64,000 nt of DNA from Rhodospirillum rubrum ATCC 11170 (GTDB taxonomy: Bacteria; Pseudomonadota; Alphaproteobacteria; Rhodospirillales; Rhodospirillaceae): assembly GCF_000013085.1 (NCBI RefSeq), contig NC_007643.1, positions 2,651,001 through 2,715,000 on the forward strand, read 5' to 3'. Both the position numbers and the translations under genes were made by a program. A model generated the notes under the pieces. The model ran no database searches. It saw only the letters and a program-made list of their open reading frames with translations, and was not told the origin of the DNA. Positions 10,285-17,941 of the stretch are shown here, piece after piece. Positions within the stretch are counted from its first letter, which is position 1. Each line of letters opens with the position of its first letter.

Positions 10285-11262
10285 TCAGGCGCCGCGGCGG
10301 CGGTCGCGCCAAGCGGTGATCGCCGTGGCGATGACGATGACGATCCCGACCACCACCCTTTGCCAGGTGGTATCGACCTTGAGGATGATCAGGCTGTTCT
10401 TGATCATCACCAGCATGAAGACGCCCAGCATGGTGCCGACCACCCCGCCGCGGCCGCCGAAGATGCTGGCCCCGCCCAGAACCACGGCGGCGATCACATC
10501 AAGCTCCAGACCAACGAAGTCGCGGGGATTGGCCAGCCAGATCATGCCGCCATGCAGCAAGCCGGCGAAACCGGCCAGGGCGCCGGCCGTGCAGTACACG
10601 AAAAAGACGATGGCCCCGGTGTTGAACCCGGCCCGGCTGGCGGCTTCCTTGTCGCCGCCATAGGCATAGATGCCGCGCCCGATCATGGTATGGCGCAAGA
10701 TCCAGCCGATCAGGATGGCCAGACCGATGTAAACCAGCACCATGGCGGTCAGGCCATAGGTGGTGCCATCGGCGTTGCGCATGCTGATGGCGTCTTGCTT
10801 GGCGAAATCGATCAGCGCGCGCGGCATCTTGTCGATATTGATCATGCTGGTGCCAACGACGCCGAGCAGGAAGCCGCGCACCATGCTACCGGTGCCCAGG
10901 GTGACGATCAGCGGGATCATGCGGATCTTGTGAACGAAGAAGGCGTTCACCGCGCCAAAGGCCGCCCCCATCAGCGTGGCGACGATCAGCGGCAGGACGA
11001 CACCGTCATAGCCGAGCAAAATCATGCCCTTGATCGTCAAATACATGGCGGCCACGGCGAAGGCCGGGAACGACACGTCGATGCCGCCCGAGATCATCAC
11101 CAGCAGCACGCCCAGGGCCATGATGCCGATGATCACATTCGAGCGCAGCAGGCTGAACAGGTTATCAAGATGCCAGAACGCCGGATTGATGAAGCCGATC
11201 AGCACCATCGCACCAAGCAGGATGGCGCCGATGACGACCTCGGATCTTTGGAAGATGGCCAT
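10285..11262 (-). CDS. Sugar ABC transporter permease
   Basis: This 325-residue protein is the second RbsC-type permease of the operon. It has multiple hydrophobic helices, the MISGGIDVSFPAFAVAAMY family segment, and a VVLGGASIFGGRGGVVGT segment near the C-terminus. It follows the ATPase gene by 12 bases and precedes the other permease gene by 14. Two different permeases, rather than a homodimer as in RbsC, is the arrangement of AI-2, rhamnose and some pentose importers. Confidence 0.9.
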   Translation of the reverse strand: MAIFQRSEVVIGAILLGAMVLIGFINPAFWHLDNLFSLLRSNVIIGIMALGVLLVMISGGIDVSFPAFAVAAMYLTIKGMILLGYDGVVLPLIVATLMGAAFGAVNAFFVHKIRMIPLIVTLGTGSMVRGFLLGVVGTSMINIDKMPRALIDFAKQDAISMRNADGTTYGLTAMVLVYIGLAILIGWILRHTMIGRGIYAYGGDKEAASRAGFNTGAIVFFVYCTAGALAGFAGLLHGGMIWLANPRDFVGLELDVIAAVVLGGASIFGGRGGVVGTMLGVFMLVMIKNSLIILKVDTTWQRVVVGIVIVIATAITAWRDRRRGA

Positions 11263-11274
11263 CGTCCCCTCCCC

Positions 11275-12771
11275 TCAGGTGAAGCTTTTGAGCAAGTCGT
11301 TGATCGACTGCTCGCTGACCGTGGCGGTCGGCAGGTCGTCGACGAAGCGACCGCGGTGCATAAGGACGATGCGGTTGGTGTTTTGCACCAGTTCCAAAAC
11401 GTCATCGGAGATCATCAACACCGCCAGACCATGGGCGCTGGCCAGCTCGCGGATCTTGCGGTGGATCTCGGCCTTCGAGCCGACATCGACGCCGACCGTC
11501 GGCCCGTTGAGGATCAGAACCTTGGCATCGGTCAGCAGCCAGCGCGCCAACACGACGCGTTGGGCATTGCCGCCCGACAGTTGGCCCACGGGTTTCTCGC
11601 CCGTCGGCGTGGCGATCTGCATCGCCTTGATCATGCCCGCACTTTGCATCGCCGCCTTGGCGCGGTCGATCACCCCCCTGGGGGCGAGGCGTTCATAAGA
11701 CGTGGCCAGGATATTGCGGTCGATCGACTGGGTCAGGAACAGGCCTTCGGTCAGCCGATCCTCGGGCACATAGGTGATACCCTCGGCGATGGCGTCTTGC
11801 ACCGAGCGCGGGGCGATCTGGGCGCCATCGACCAGGACTTGCCCGGCGGCCGGCGGCATCATGCCAAACAGGCTGAGCGCGAATTCCGTCCGTCCCGAGC
11901 CAAGCAGCCCCGACAGCCCGACGATCTCGCCCGGGCGGATGGCCAGGGACAGGTCTTCAAAAGCGCCGGGGAGACTAAGGCCGCGCACCTCCAGCCGGGG
12001 CACAGCCTCGGGCGATCCGGCCCAGGCGTAGCCCTCGCTGAGAATATCAAGGCCGGTCATATGGCGGGTGACGGCGCTTTCATCAAAGGCGCTGGTCGGG
12101 CCGTCGATGACGGTGCGGCCATTACGGATGACGGTCAACCGCTCGCTGATTTCCAGCATCTCGCGCATCTTGTGGCTGACGAACAGCACGGCGATGCCCT
12201 GGGCCTGGATATCCTTGACGATGCGGAACAGGGCGTCGACCTCGCGGCCAGTCAGGGCCGTCGTCGGTTCGTCCATGATCAGCAGCTTGGCGTCCGACAT
12301 CAGGGCGCGGGCGATGGCGACGATCTGGCGGCTCGAGGTCGGTAGCCGTTCGACATCGACCTCCAGGTCGATATCGACGCCCAGCCGGTCGAGGGCCTGA
12401 CGGCCGATGGCGCGGATGCGCTTCCAGTCGGCCAGCTTGCGCTTTTGCTGAAGCTCGCCGCACAGCGCCAGATTCTCGGCGACCGTCAGATTGCCAAACA
12501 GCGAAAAGTCCTGGTAGATGACCTGGATATTGCGGCGGACCGCCTCGATCGGGGTCAGCGCCCGCACCGGCGCGCCGTTGATCAGGATCTCGCCGCCGTC
12601 GGGCTGGTAAACCCCGGCCATCACCTTGATGACGGTGGATTTTCCCGAGCCGTTCTCGCCGGCCAGACAATGAATCTCGCCCTTGTTGATGGTCAAGGAC
12701 AAGGCGTCAAGCGCGCACACCCCGGAAAACCGCTTGGTGATGGCGCGCAGTTCGATAAAGGCTTCGGGCAT
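11275..12771 (-). CDS. Sugar ABC transporter ATP-binding protein (tandem ABC domains)
   Basis: The 498-residue RbsA-type protein carries two nucleotide-binding domains. Domain one (about residues 5-235) has GENGSGKST, an LPTSSRQIVAIARAL signature and the Walker B motif LLIMDEPT. Domain two (about 250-498) has a degenerate Walker A (GLLGSGRTE), LSGGNAQRVVLARWL, and VLILNGPTVGVDVGS in which the usual Asp-Glu of Walker B reads Asn-Gly. One hydrolytic site is therefore probably inactive, as in some other tandem sugar ATPases. ATG 12771 was chosen where family homology begins; the ribosome-binding site is weak. Confidence 0.9.
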   Translation of the reverse strand: MPEAFIELRAITKRFSGVCALDALSLTINKGEIHCLAGENGSGKSTVIKVMAGVYQPDGGEILINGAPVRALTPIEAVRRNIQVIYQDFSLFGNLTVAENLALCGELQQKRKLADWKRIRAIGRQALDRLGVDIDLEVDVERLPTSSRQIVAIARALMSDAKLLIMDEPTTALTGREVDALFRIVKDIQAQGIAVLFVSHKMREMLEISERLTVIRNGRTVIDGPTSAFDESAVTRHMTGLDILSEGYAWAGSPEAVPRLEVRGLSLPGAFEDLSLAIRPGEIVGLSGLLGSGRTEFALSLFGMMPPAAGQVLVDGAQIAPRSVQDAIAEGITYVPEDRLTEGLFLTQSIDRNILATSYERLAPRGVIDRAKAAMQSAGMIKAMQIATPTGEKPVGQLSGGNAQRVVLARWLLTDAKVLILNGPTVGVDVGSKAEIHRKIRELASAHGLAVLMISDDVLELVQNTNRIVLMHRGRFVDDLPTATVSEQSINDLLKSFT

Positions 12772-12813
12772 CTGGGACCACTCTGTCTGACGACATCCGG
12801 CGGGGGAGGAAAG

Positions 12814-12856
12814 CCGGGGCGAGAGCCTTGCCGATGGCAAAGCGCTCCCGCCCCGG
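12814..12856 (-). other. Intercistronic hairpin after the sugar-binding-protein gene
   Basis: An eight-base arm CCGGGGCG pairs with CGCCCCGG, continued inward by GAGC/GCTC and TTGCC/GGCAA around a GAT loop. It lies between the binding-protein gene and the ATPase gene and has no T-run. Such hairpins commonly protect the 3' end of the abundant binding-protein mRNA and reduce read-through; that role is inferred. Confidence 0.5.
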
Positions 12857-12887
12857 GGCCGAAAGCGAAGGAGCAGGGGCTGCGGAC

Positions 12888-13937
12888 TTAGAAGTTGTAG
12901 TCTTCCATGTTGTCCTTGGTCACGCCGACCCAGCCCGCGCCATAGAGCAGCTTGTCCTTGCCCGCCACCGGGGCGGTCAGGCTGGTGTAGCCGGGCAGGC
13001 CCAGATTGAGGCCGGCCTTGATCTGATCGGCCTTGCCGTCAAGGGCCATCACCGCGACGATGTTCATCGCATAGGCGGCCACCGCCGGATCCCAGAACTG
13101 GATGTACTGGATATCGCCCTTGGACAAATATTCGCCCGCGACCGAAACCAGACCGGTGCCAGCGAAGAACAGCTTGTCCTTCAGGCCGCGTTCCGAAATC
13201 AGGCGACCGGCGCCGGCCGAGGTCGGCATCGGACCACCAAGGATGCCCTTGATATCGGGATAGGTGGTCAGCACTTCCTTGAGCTTGTTGTAGTCGGTAT
13301 TGGCGTCGTCATAGGTCTCGAGCCGGCCGGTCGCCTGCTCCATCTTGGGGAAATGGGCCTTCTGATAGGCGATGGCGCCGTCGATCCATTCGTTCTGAGA
13401 CTTCGAGGTCAGGCTGCCGACCGTCGTCACATACTTGCCTTCGCCCTTCATATAGGTGCCCAGCACTTCCATCAGCTTGGCGCCATAGGCGAGGTTGTCG
13501 AAGGCTTCGAGCACGAAATCCGCGTTGGTGATGTTCGAGGCCTCGTGGGCGATGACGACGATGCCGCGATCGCGCGCCTTCTTGAGCACGGGCTCCAGGG
13601 CCTCGACCGAGAAGGGCACGACGCAGATGGCGTCGACGCCCTGGGCGATCAGGTTCTCGACCAGTTGCACCTGGGCGGCGGCGTCGGCCTGACTGGGCCC
13701 GACCATCCAGGTGTCATGGCCGGTATCGGCGCCGAACTGCTTGGCGCCTTCGCGCATGCGGTCAAACCAGGCGATGCCATCGACCTTGACCACGGTGGCG
13801 ATGGAATAGCTTTTGCCAACGTCTTTGGCGGAAAAGCCCTTGGGCACCTGCGAGACATCGACCGGCGCATCGGCGGCCAGGGCCGGACCGGCGACAAGCG
13901 ACGCCGCGAGCACCAGGGACGATAGGAACTTCTTCAT
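12888..13937 (-). CDS. Periplasmic sugar-binding protein of ABC transporter
   Basis: The 349-residue protein starts with a signal peptide (Lys-Lys-Phe, hydrophobic core, cleavage after about residue 21, PALA-A). The mature part is a Peripla_BP_4 type I binding protein: a VVKVDGIAWFDRMREGAKQ segment lining the first lobe, then VQLVENLIAQGVDAICVVP, and VIAHEA. It presents the sugar to the two permeases. ATG 13937 follows a strong AGGAGG. The nearest family members include AI-2/rhamnose-type binding proteins, but the deoC and kinase genes in the operon favour a deoxypentose ligand. Confidence 0.88.
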   Translation of the reverse strand: MKKFLSSLVLAASLVAGPALAADAPVDVSQVPKGFSAKDVGKSYSIATVVKVDGIAWFDRMREGAKQFGADTGHDTWMVGPSQADAAAQVQLVENLIAQGVDAICVVPFSVEALEPVLKKARDRGIVVIAHEASNITNADFVLEAFDNLAYGAKLMEVLGTYMKGEGKYVTTVGSLTSKSQNEWIDGAIAYQKAHFPKMEQATGRLETYDDANTDYNKLKEVLTTYPDIKGILGGPMPTSAGAGRLISERGLKDKLFFAGTGLVSVAGEYLSKGDIQYIQFWDPAVAAYAMNIVAVMALDGKADQIKAGLNLGLPGYTSLTAPVAGKDKLLYGAGWVGVTKDNMEDYNF

Positions 13938-14030
13938 CTTGGACCTCCTGAACAGTCTTTCGGGAAACGCCTTCGTTTTTTTGTTTTTTTGGCGAAGGGC
14001 GCCACGCGACCCAGCCCCCCGATCCGCCGT

Positions 14031-14061
14031 GTCGCGCTTGCCGGTCCCCGGAAAGCGCGAC
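14031..14061 (-). other. Intercistronic hairpin between deoC and the binding-protein gene
   Basis: GTCGCGCTT and AAGCGCGAC pair perfectly over nine bases, with an inner CCGG/CCGG stem, giving a very stable hairpin. No T-run follows on the minus strand, so it is more likely a processing or stability element than a full terminator. About 90 bases later the binding-protein gene begins. Confidence 0.45.
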
Positions 14062-14081
14062 CCGATCGGAGGGGCCGGGGG

Positions 14082-14798
14082 TTAGTAGCCCCCCTTCGCG
14101 CCGGTCGACGCCGCGTCGGCTTCGGCCACGATGGCGATGCTGGCGCTGGCTCCGATCCTCGATGCCCCGGCGGCGATCATGCGCAGCGCGTCATCGCGCG
14201 TGCGCACGCCACCCGAGGCCTTCACCCCCAGCGCCGAGCCGACGGTCCGGCGCATCAGGGCCACATCCTTCGCCGTGGCCCCGCCACCGGCGAAGCCGGT
14301 CGAGGTCTTGACGAAATCGGCCCCGGCCTCGGCGCTGAGCCGGCAAGCCAGAGCCTTTTGCTCATCGTCGAGCAAACAGGCCTCGATGATGACCTTGAGC
14401 AGGGCCTTGCCGCAAGCGGCCTTGACCGCGGCGATATCGTCCCGCACCGCCTCGGCCCGCCCGTCCTTCAGGGCGCCGATATCGATGACCATATCCACCT
14501 CGGTCGCCCCATGGGCCACCACCCAGGCGGCTTCCGCAACCTTCACGGCGGTGGGACTGGCGCCGAAGGGAAAGCCGATCACCGAGCAAACGCCAACGCC
14601 GGTTCCGGCCAGCTTGGCCGCGACCAGGGGGATCTGGATGGGATTGACGCAAACCGACTTGAAACCATGGGTCACCGCCTCGTCGCACCAAGCGGCGATC
14701 TCGGCCGCCCCGGCGTCGGGACGCAGCAGGGTGTGGTCGATATAAGCCGCAAGTTCCGCCGCTCCCAGGTTCGGTAGCGTGTTGGTCGGTTCGGTCAT
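14082..14798 (-). CDS. deoC: Deoxyribose-phosphate aldolase
   Basis: DeoC splits 2-deoxy-D-ribose 5-phosphate into acetaldehyde and glyceraldehyde 3-phosphate. The 238-residue protein has the Schiff-base lysine Lys164 in FVKTSTGF, Lys193 in GVKASGG and Asp102 in EVDMVIDIG, all in their family positions. Length is close to other bacterial DeoC proteins. ATG 14798 has GGAG about eleven bases upstream; an in-frame start at 14828 lacks support. It is the first gene of the transporter/kinase operon and is immediately preceded by a DeoR-operator-like palindrome, so it is probably induced by deoxyribose 5-phosphate or the sugar itself. Confidence 0.93.
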   Translation of the reverse strand: MTEPTNTLPNLGAAELAAYIDHTLLRPDAGAAEIAAWCDEAVTHGFKSVCVNPIQIPLVAAKLAGTGVGVCSVIGFPFGASPTAVKVAEAAWVVAHGATEVDMVIDIGALKDGRAEAVRDDIAAVKAACGKALLKVIIEACLLDDEQKALACRLSAEAGADFVKTSTGFAGGGATAKDVALMRRTVGSALGVKASGGVRTRDDALRMIAAGASRIGASASIAIVAEADAASTGAKGGY

Positions 14799-14840
14799 CC
14801 CTGCATCTCCTGCACGATCGCCGCACAAATTGCACGATCA

Positions 14841-14856
14841 TGTTAATATCATAACA
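14841..14856. promoter_or_regulatory. Candidate DeoR-family operator
   Basis: TGTTAATATCATAACA is a 16-base palindrome with half-sites TGTTA and TAACA spaced exactly as in the Escherichia coli DeoR operator (TGTTAGAATTCTAACA). It lies 42 bases before the deoC start. A TATGAT -10-like hexamer on the minus strand lies inside it, so a bound repressor would block the operon promoter. Confidence 0.6.
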
Positions 14857-14879
14857 TCGCGTGTTCGAAGTGTTTCATG

Positions 14880-14922
14880 TTGACGCTTCCGGCGTCAAGG
14901 TGAAATCATTGGCTCTCACCTT
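14880..14922. promoter_or_regulatory. Two inverted repeats in the divergent deoC/deoR promoter region
   Basis: TTGACGC and GCGTCAA (14880-14898, five-base loop) are followed, sharing two bases, by AAGGTGA and TCACCTT (14897-14922). Both lie between the divergent genes and may be secondary regulator sites or hairpins in the leader. A further TGTTA half-site occurs at 14979-14983. Confidence 0.35.
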
Positions 14923-15002
14923 AAAGACCAACCAATTCCCTTTTCTTCCCAGGAACCAAACAACGCTGCACTGCGGGATGTTATAGTGCGATGCACAAAG
15001 CA

Positions 15003-15054
15003 GAGAGCGCGGCCAAAATCGATGATTGCGGTTTTTGGCGATTTCGCCGCTCTC
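15003..15054 (+). promoter_or_regulatory. Inverted repeat in the leader of the DeoR-family gene
   Basis: GAGAGC, GGC and AAATCG pair with CGATTT, GCC and GCTCTC, forming an interrupted long hairpin ending 55 bases before the regulator start. It could be part of the 5' untranslated region or an operator. No T-run follows, so termination is unlikely. Confidence 0.3.
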
Positions 15055-15109
15055 CTCTTATGAGTCTAGATCCACCAAGGGTGATCTGGCACGGAAGGCG
15101 ATGCGAACC

Positions 15110-15880
15110 ATGAGTTATCGACGGGTGGAACGTCTGGCGATGCTGGCAACGGCCCTGGAGGCCGGCGGCTCTTTACGCCTGAAGGAAGCCGCGAAGATGC
15201 TGGGCGTTTCGGAAATGACCGTGCGCCGCGATATCGCCACCGGGGATGGCAGCCTGACCTATCTGGGCGGCTATATCGTCGCCGGCCAGGAGACGCCGGG
15301 GGGGATGGGCTATCTTTTCGCCACCGAACTGGCCTCCCATACCGAAAAGAAGCGCGACGCCTGCACCCTTGCCGCCTCGCTGATCGAACCGGGCGACACG
15401 GTGTTTCTCGACTGCGGCACCACCATGCCCCATCTGGCCAGCCGCATTCCCACCGACCTGCGCCTGACGGTGGTCTGCTACGCCATCAATGTCGCCGAGA
15501 TCCTGTGCAAGAAGCCCAATTTGAAAGTTGTGCTGCTGGGCGGCATCTACCACCCCTCCAGCGCCACCTTTTCCAGCGAGGAGGCCCTGGGCACCCTGGC
15601 CAATATCGGCATCAACAAGGCCTTCATCTCGGCCGGCGGGCTGCATGCCGACCGCGGGGTCAGTTGCTCGAACTTCCACGAGGTGCCGATCAAGCGCGCC
15701 GCCATGCAAAACGCCGTGCGCCGCATCGTCGTTCTCGATTCAACCAAATTCGGCCGGGTCAAACCGGCCTTCATCGGCCAGATCGACGATTTCGACACCG
15801 TGGTCAGCGACGCCGCCGTCCCCGCCCCCTGGCGCGAAACCCTTCCCCCCGGCGTCCGCCTGCTGATGCCCGCGCCCTGA
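15110..15880 (+). CDS. deoR: DeoR-family transcriptional regulator
   Basis: The 256-residue protein has an N-terminal DeoR-type helix-turn-helix (LRLKEAAKMLGVSEMTVRRD, about residues 21-40) and a C-terminal sugar-phosphate-sensing domain (DeoRC) with VFLDCGTTM, VVLLGGIYHP and DRGVSCSNFHEVPIKRA. It is divergent from the deoC operon and most likely represses it until a phosphosugar binds. ATG 15110 is preceded by GGAAGG at eleven bases; ATG 15101 would have it only two bases away. The gene symbol is assigned by family and context; length is almost that of E. coli DeoR. Confidence 0.85.
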   Translation: MSYRRVERLAMLATALEAGGSLRLKEAAKMLGVSEMTVRRDIATGDGSLTYLGGYIVAGQETPGGMGYLFATELASHTEKKRDACTLAASLIEPGDTVFLDCGTTMPHLASRIPTDLRLTVVCYAINVAEILCKKPNLKVVLLGGIYHPSSATFSSEEALGTLANIGINKAFISAGGLHADRGVSCSNFHEVPIKRAAMQNAVRRIVVLDSTKFGRVKPAFIGQIDDFDTVVSDAAVPAPWRETLPPGVRLLMPAP

Positions 15881-15982
15881 GGGGCGGGGCGCGGAGAACC
15901 GGGGCGCCGGGCGCGATCTCCCCTGTCTGGGGAAGGCCAGCCCCGAATATAATGCCCGACGAACCACTGCGAGGAAGAGGTC

Positions 15983-16054
15983 ATGATGGCCCCCTTTTCG
16001 GCTTACGGATGGACAAATCCCGCTCTCGCCGCCACCGCTGGACAAGAACCATGA
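15983..16054 (+). CDS. Possible 23-residue leader peptide coupled to the HAD hydrolase gene
   Basis: A GAGGAAGAGG purine run precedes two ATG codons at 15983 and 15986. The frame encodes 23 residues ending AGQEP and its TGA overlaps the ATG of the hydrolase at 16051. The hydrolase start itself has only a weak ribosome-binding site, so this ORF could supply ribosomes by coupling. No similarity is recognised. Confidence 0.4.
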   Translation: MMAPFSAYGWTNPALAATAGQEP

Positions 16055-16758
16055 CCACAGTCATCGGCTTCGACGCGGACGACACGCTTTGGCATAACGA
16101 AACCCATTTCCAGGAGATGCAGCGCGCCTTGGCCGCCATCATCAGCGGCCATACCGGCGAAACCACCCCGATCGACGACCCTCTGATGGCGGTGGAACGG
16201 CGCAACCTGAAAAAATATGGCTATGGAGCCAAGGGGTTCGCCCTGTCGATGATCGAAACCGCCCTGGAGTTGACCGATCAGCGGGTTTCCGGCGCCGAGA
16301 TCGCCCGCATCATCGCCATGGTCCACCGCTTTCTGGACGGCGACATCCATATCCTTGATGGCGCGGTCGAAACCTTGACGCGCCTGCGCCATAACCATCG
16401 GCTGATCCTAATCACCAAGGGTGACGAGATCGAACAACAGGAAAAACTGGCCAAATCCAAGCTGCGGTCTTTCTTCGACACGGTCTATGTCGTTCTTGAG
16501 AAAGACCCCGACACCTATCGTTCGATCCTGGGGCGCGAGGCGATCGACCCCGGCCACTTCGTCATGGTCGGCAATTCGCTGCGCTCGGATATCCACCCCG
16601 TGCTGGCGATCGGCGGCCGGGCCATCCTCATTCCCTATGAGGTGACCTGGAAGCACGAAATGGTCGAGCTGCCAGCGGACGCGCCGAAAGCCTTCGCCAC
16701 CTTGAACTCGCTCCGCGAGCTGCCGGCCTTCCTGGAAAACGGCGAGAACCGCCGCTAG
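16051..16758 (+). CDS. HAD-superfamily hydrolase
   Basis: The 235-residue protein is a cytoplasmic HAD phosphatase. Motif I is FDADDTLW near the N-terminus with the nucleophile Asp, motif II the Thr of LILITKGD, motif III a Lys around LEKDPDTY, and motif IV MVGNSLRSDI. The helical cap between motifs I and II places it in subclass IA. Likely substrates are small phosphorylated metabolites; nothing in the sequence identifies one. ATG 16051 fits the family N-terminus and overlaps the stop of a small upstream ORF. It is the last gene before the CRISPR locus. Confidence 0.85.
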   Translation: MTTVIGFDADDTLWHNETHFQEMQRALAAIISGHTGETTPIDDPLMAVERRNLKKYGYGAKGFALSMIETALELTDQRVSGAEIARIIAMVHRFLDGDIHILDGAVETLTRLRHNHRLILITKGDEIEQQEKLAKSKLRSFFDTVYVVLEKDPDTYRSILGREAIDPGHFVMVGNSLRSDIHPVLAIGGRAILIPYEVTWKHEMVELPADAPKAFATLNSLRELPAFLENGENRR

Positions 16759-16808
16759 CCCCCCCGATCCCCCACCCGCGCGGCGGCCGCCCAGGGAAAA
16801 GGGATTTT

Positions 16809-16829
16809 AAAAGGGGTCCGCCCCCTTTT
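16809..16829 (+). terminator. Terminator-like hairpin left of the CRISPR locus
   Basis: AAAAGGGG and CCCCTTTT pair around TCCGC, followed by a pyrimidine-rich stretch. It lies 50 bases after the hydrolase stop. A near copy occurs at 18706-18726 on the other side of the array. Confidence 0.6.
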
Positions 16830-16919
16830 CCTTCTTCTTTTTCCTTCATGTCCCGGCGTGCTCCCGGTGAAAAGCCGGTTCCCGAACCGTCGATCCTCGT
16901 TTAAACTGCCCCTACCGCG

Positions 16920-17112
16920 TGAGTCGTAACCTCAAAAACCACCCAAAAACCCCCTAGGTTACGACTCAAGCCAACTGTTTGAAATCGTTTAGAAAATGTG
17001 AAAACCTTCTGCTTAAGAAGGGTCATTTCGCCCCCAAAAAACACCCCGCCCGCCGAGGTTACGACAAACCACCTTGTAACCACTTGAATAATAAAGCCTT
17101 TTAGAACCGGCT
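16920..17112 (+). promoter_or_regulatory. AT-rich CRISPR leader with AGGTTACGAC motifs
   Basis: This stretch is clearly richer in A and T than its surroundings and abuts the 5' side of the first repeat, as leaders do when repeats end in GAAAC. It contains a perfect 13-base inverted repeat, TGAGTCGTAACCT at 16920-16932 and its complement at 16956-16968. The core AGGTTACGAC recurs at 17056-17065. Such motifs might bind the integration machinery or a regulator. Leader identity is inferred from base composition and repeat orientation. Confidence 0.65.
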
Positions 17113-17906
17113 CTCGCAGCCTATGCCCCGCCACCGAGGGGACTGAAACGCGCCGGTGAAGTTGGCGCCGGTGCAATCGGCGCTCCTCTCGCAGCCTATG
17201 CCCCGCCACCGAGGGGACTGAAACACGCTGGCACTATACGGTGCGTGGTCCGAGAGCTCCGACTCGCAGCCTATGCCCCGCCACCGAGGGGACTGAAACG
17301 TCCTCATCGAAGTCCTCATCCTCGACCGGGGCACCCCCTCGCAGCCTATGCCCCGCCACCGAGGGGACTGAAACTCGAGGGATCCCATATCCAAAGCGCC
17401 GAACGAGTTGAACTCGCAGCCTATGCCCCGCCACCGAGGGGACTGAAACAAGCGTTGTCTGTCGGCAGGGCGCCGAGGACGGCACCTCGCAGCCTATGCC
17501 CCGCCACCGAGGGGACTGAAACAAGCACTTTCGTAAGGTTCACTGGGGTTACGGCGGCAATCTCGCAGCCTATGCCCCGCCACCGAGGGGACTGAAACGC
17601 TTCGATCGCACGGATCCGATCCTTCAATCCAGTCCGGCTCGCAGCCTATGCCCCGCCACCGAGGGGACTGAAACCACATGGCGTGAACCTTGCGCGCCAG
17701 CGGATTGGCCGCCTCGCAGCCTATGCCCCGCCACCGAGGGGACTGAAACCCGTCCTGGAAGAAGACAACCCATTGCGAGGGGGTCTCATCTCGCAGCCTA
17801 TGCCCCGCCACCGAGGGGACTGAAACTCGAGCGGCGGGAATTGGCCCTCTTGGATGGGGGATTTTTCCACTCGCAGCCTATGCCCCGCCACCGAGGGGAC
17901 TGAAAC
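17113..17906 (+). repeat. Leader-side block: 11 repeats of variant A
   Basis: Repeats 1-11 all carry T at repeat position 10 and C at position 22. Starts are 17113, 17188, 17263, 17338, 17413, 17486, 17562, 17638, 17713, 17790 and 17870. Being leader-proximal, they should flank the more recently acquired spacers. Confidence 0.95.
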
Positions 17907-17941
17907 TTGTTCTTGTCTTCATCCGAGGGTTTGTTTGTCTT

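Noticed and set aside
10360-12345. 661-codon plus-strand frame across the sugar ABC genes
   Set aside because: It mirrors the minus-strand permease and ATPase genes, is full of Gln, His, Asp and Gly as in antisense frames of high-GC genes, and has no domain.
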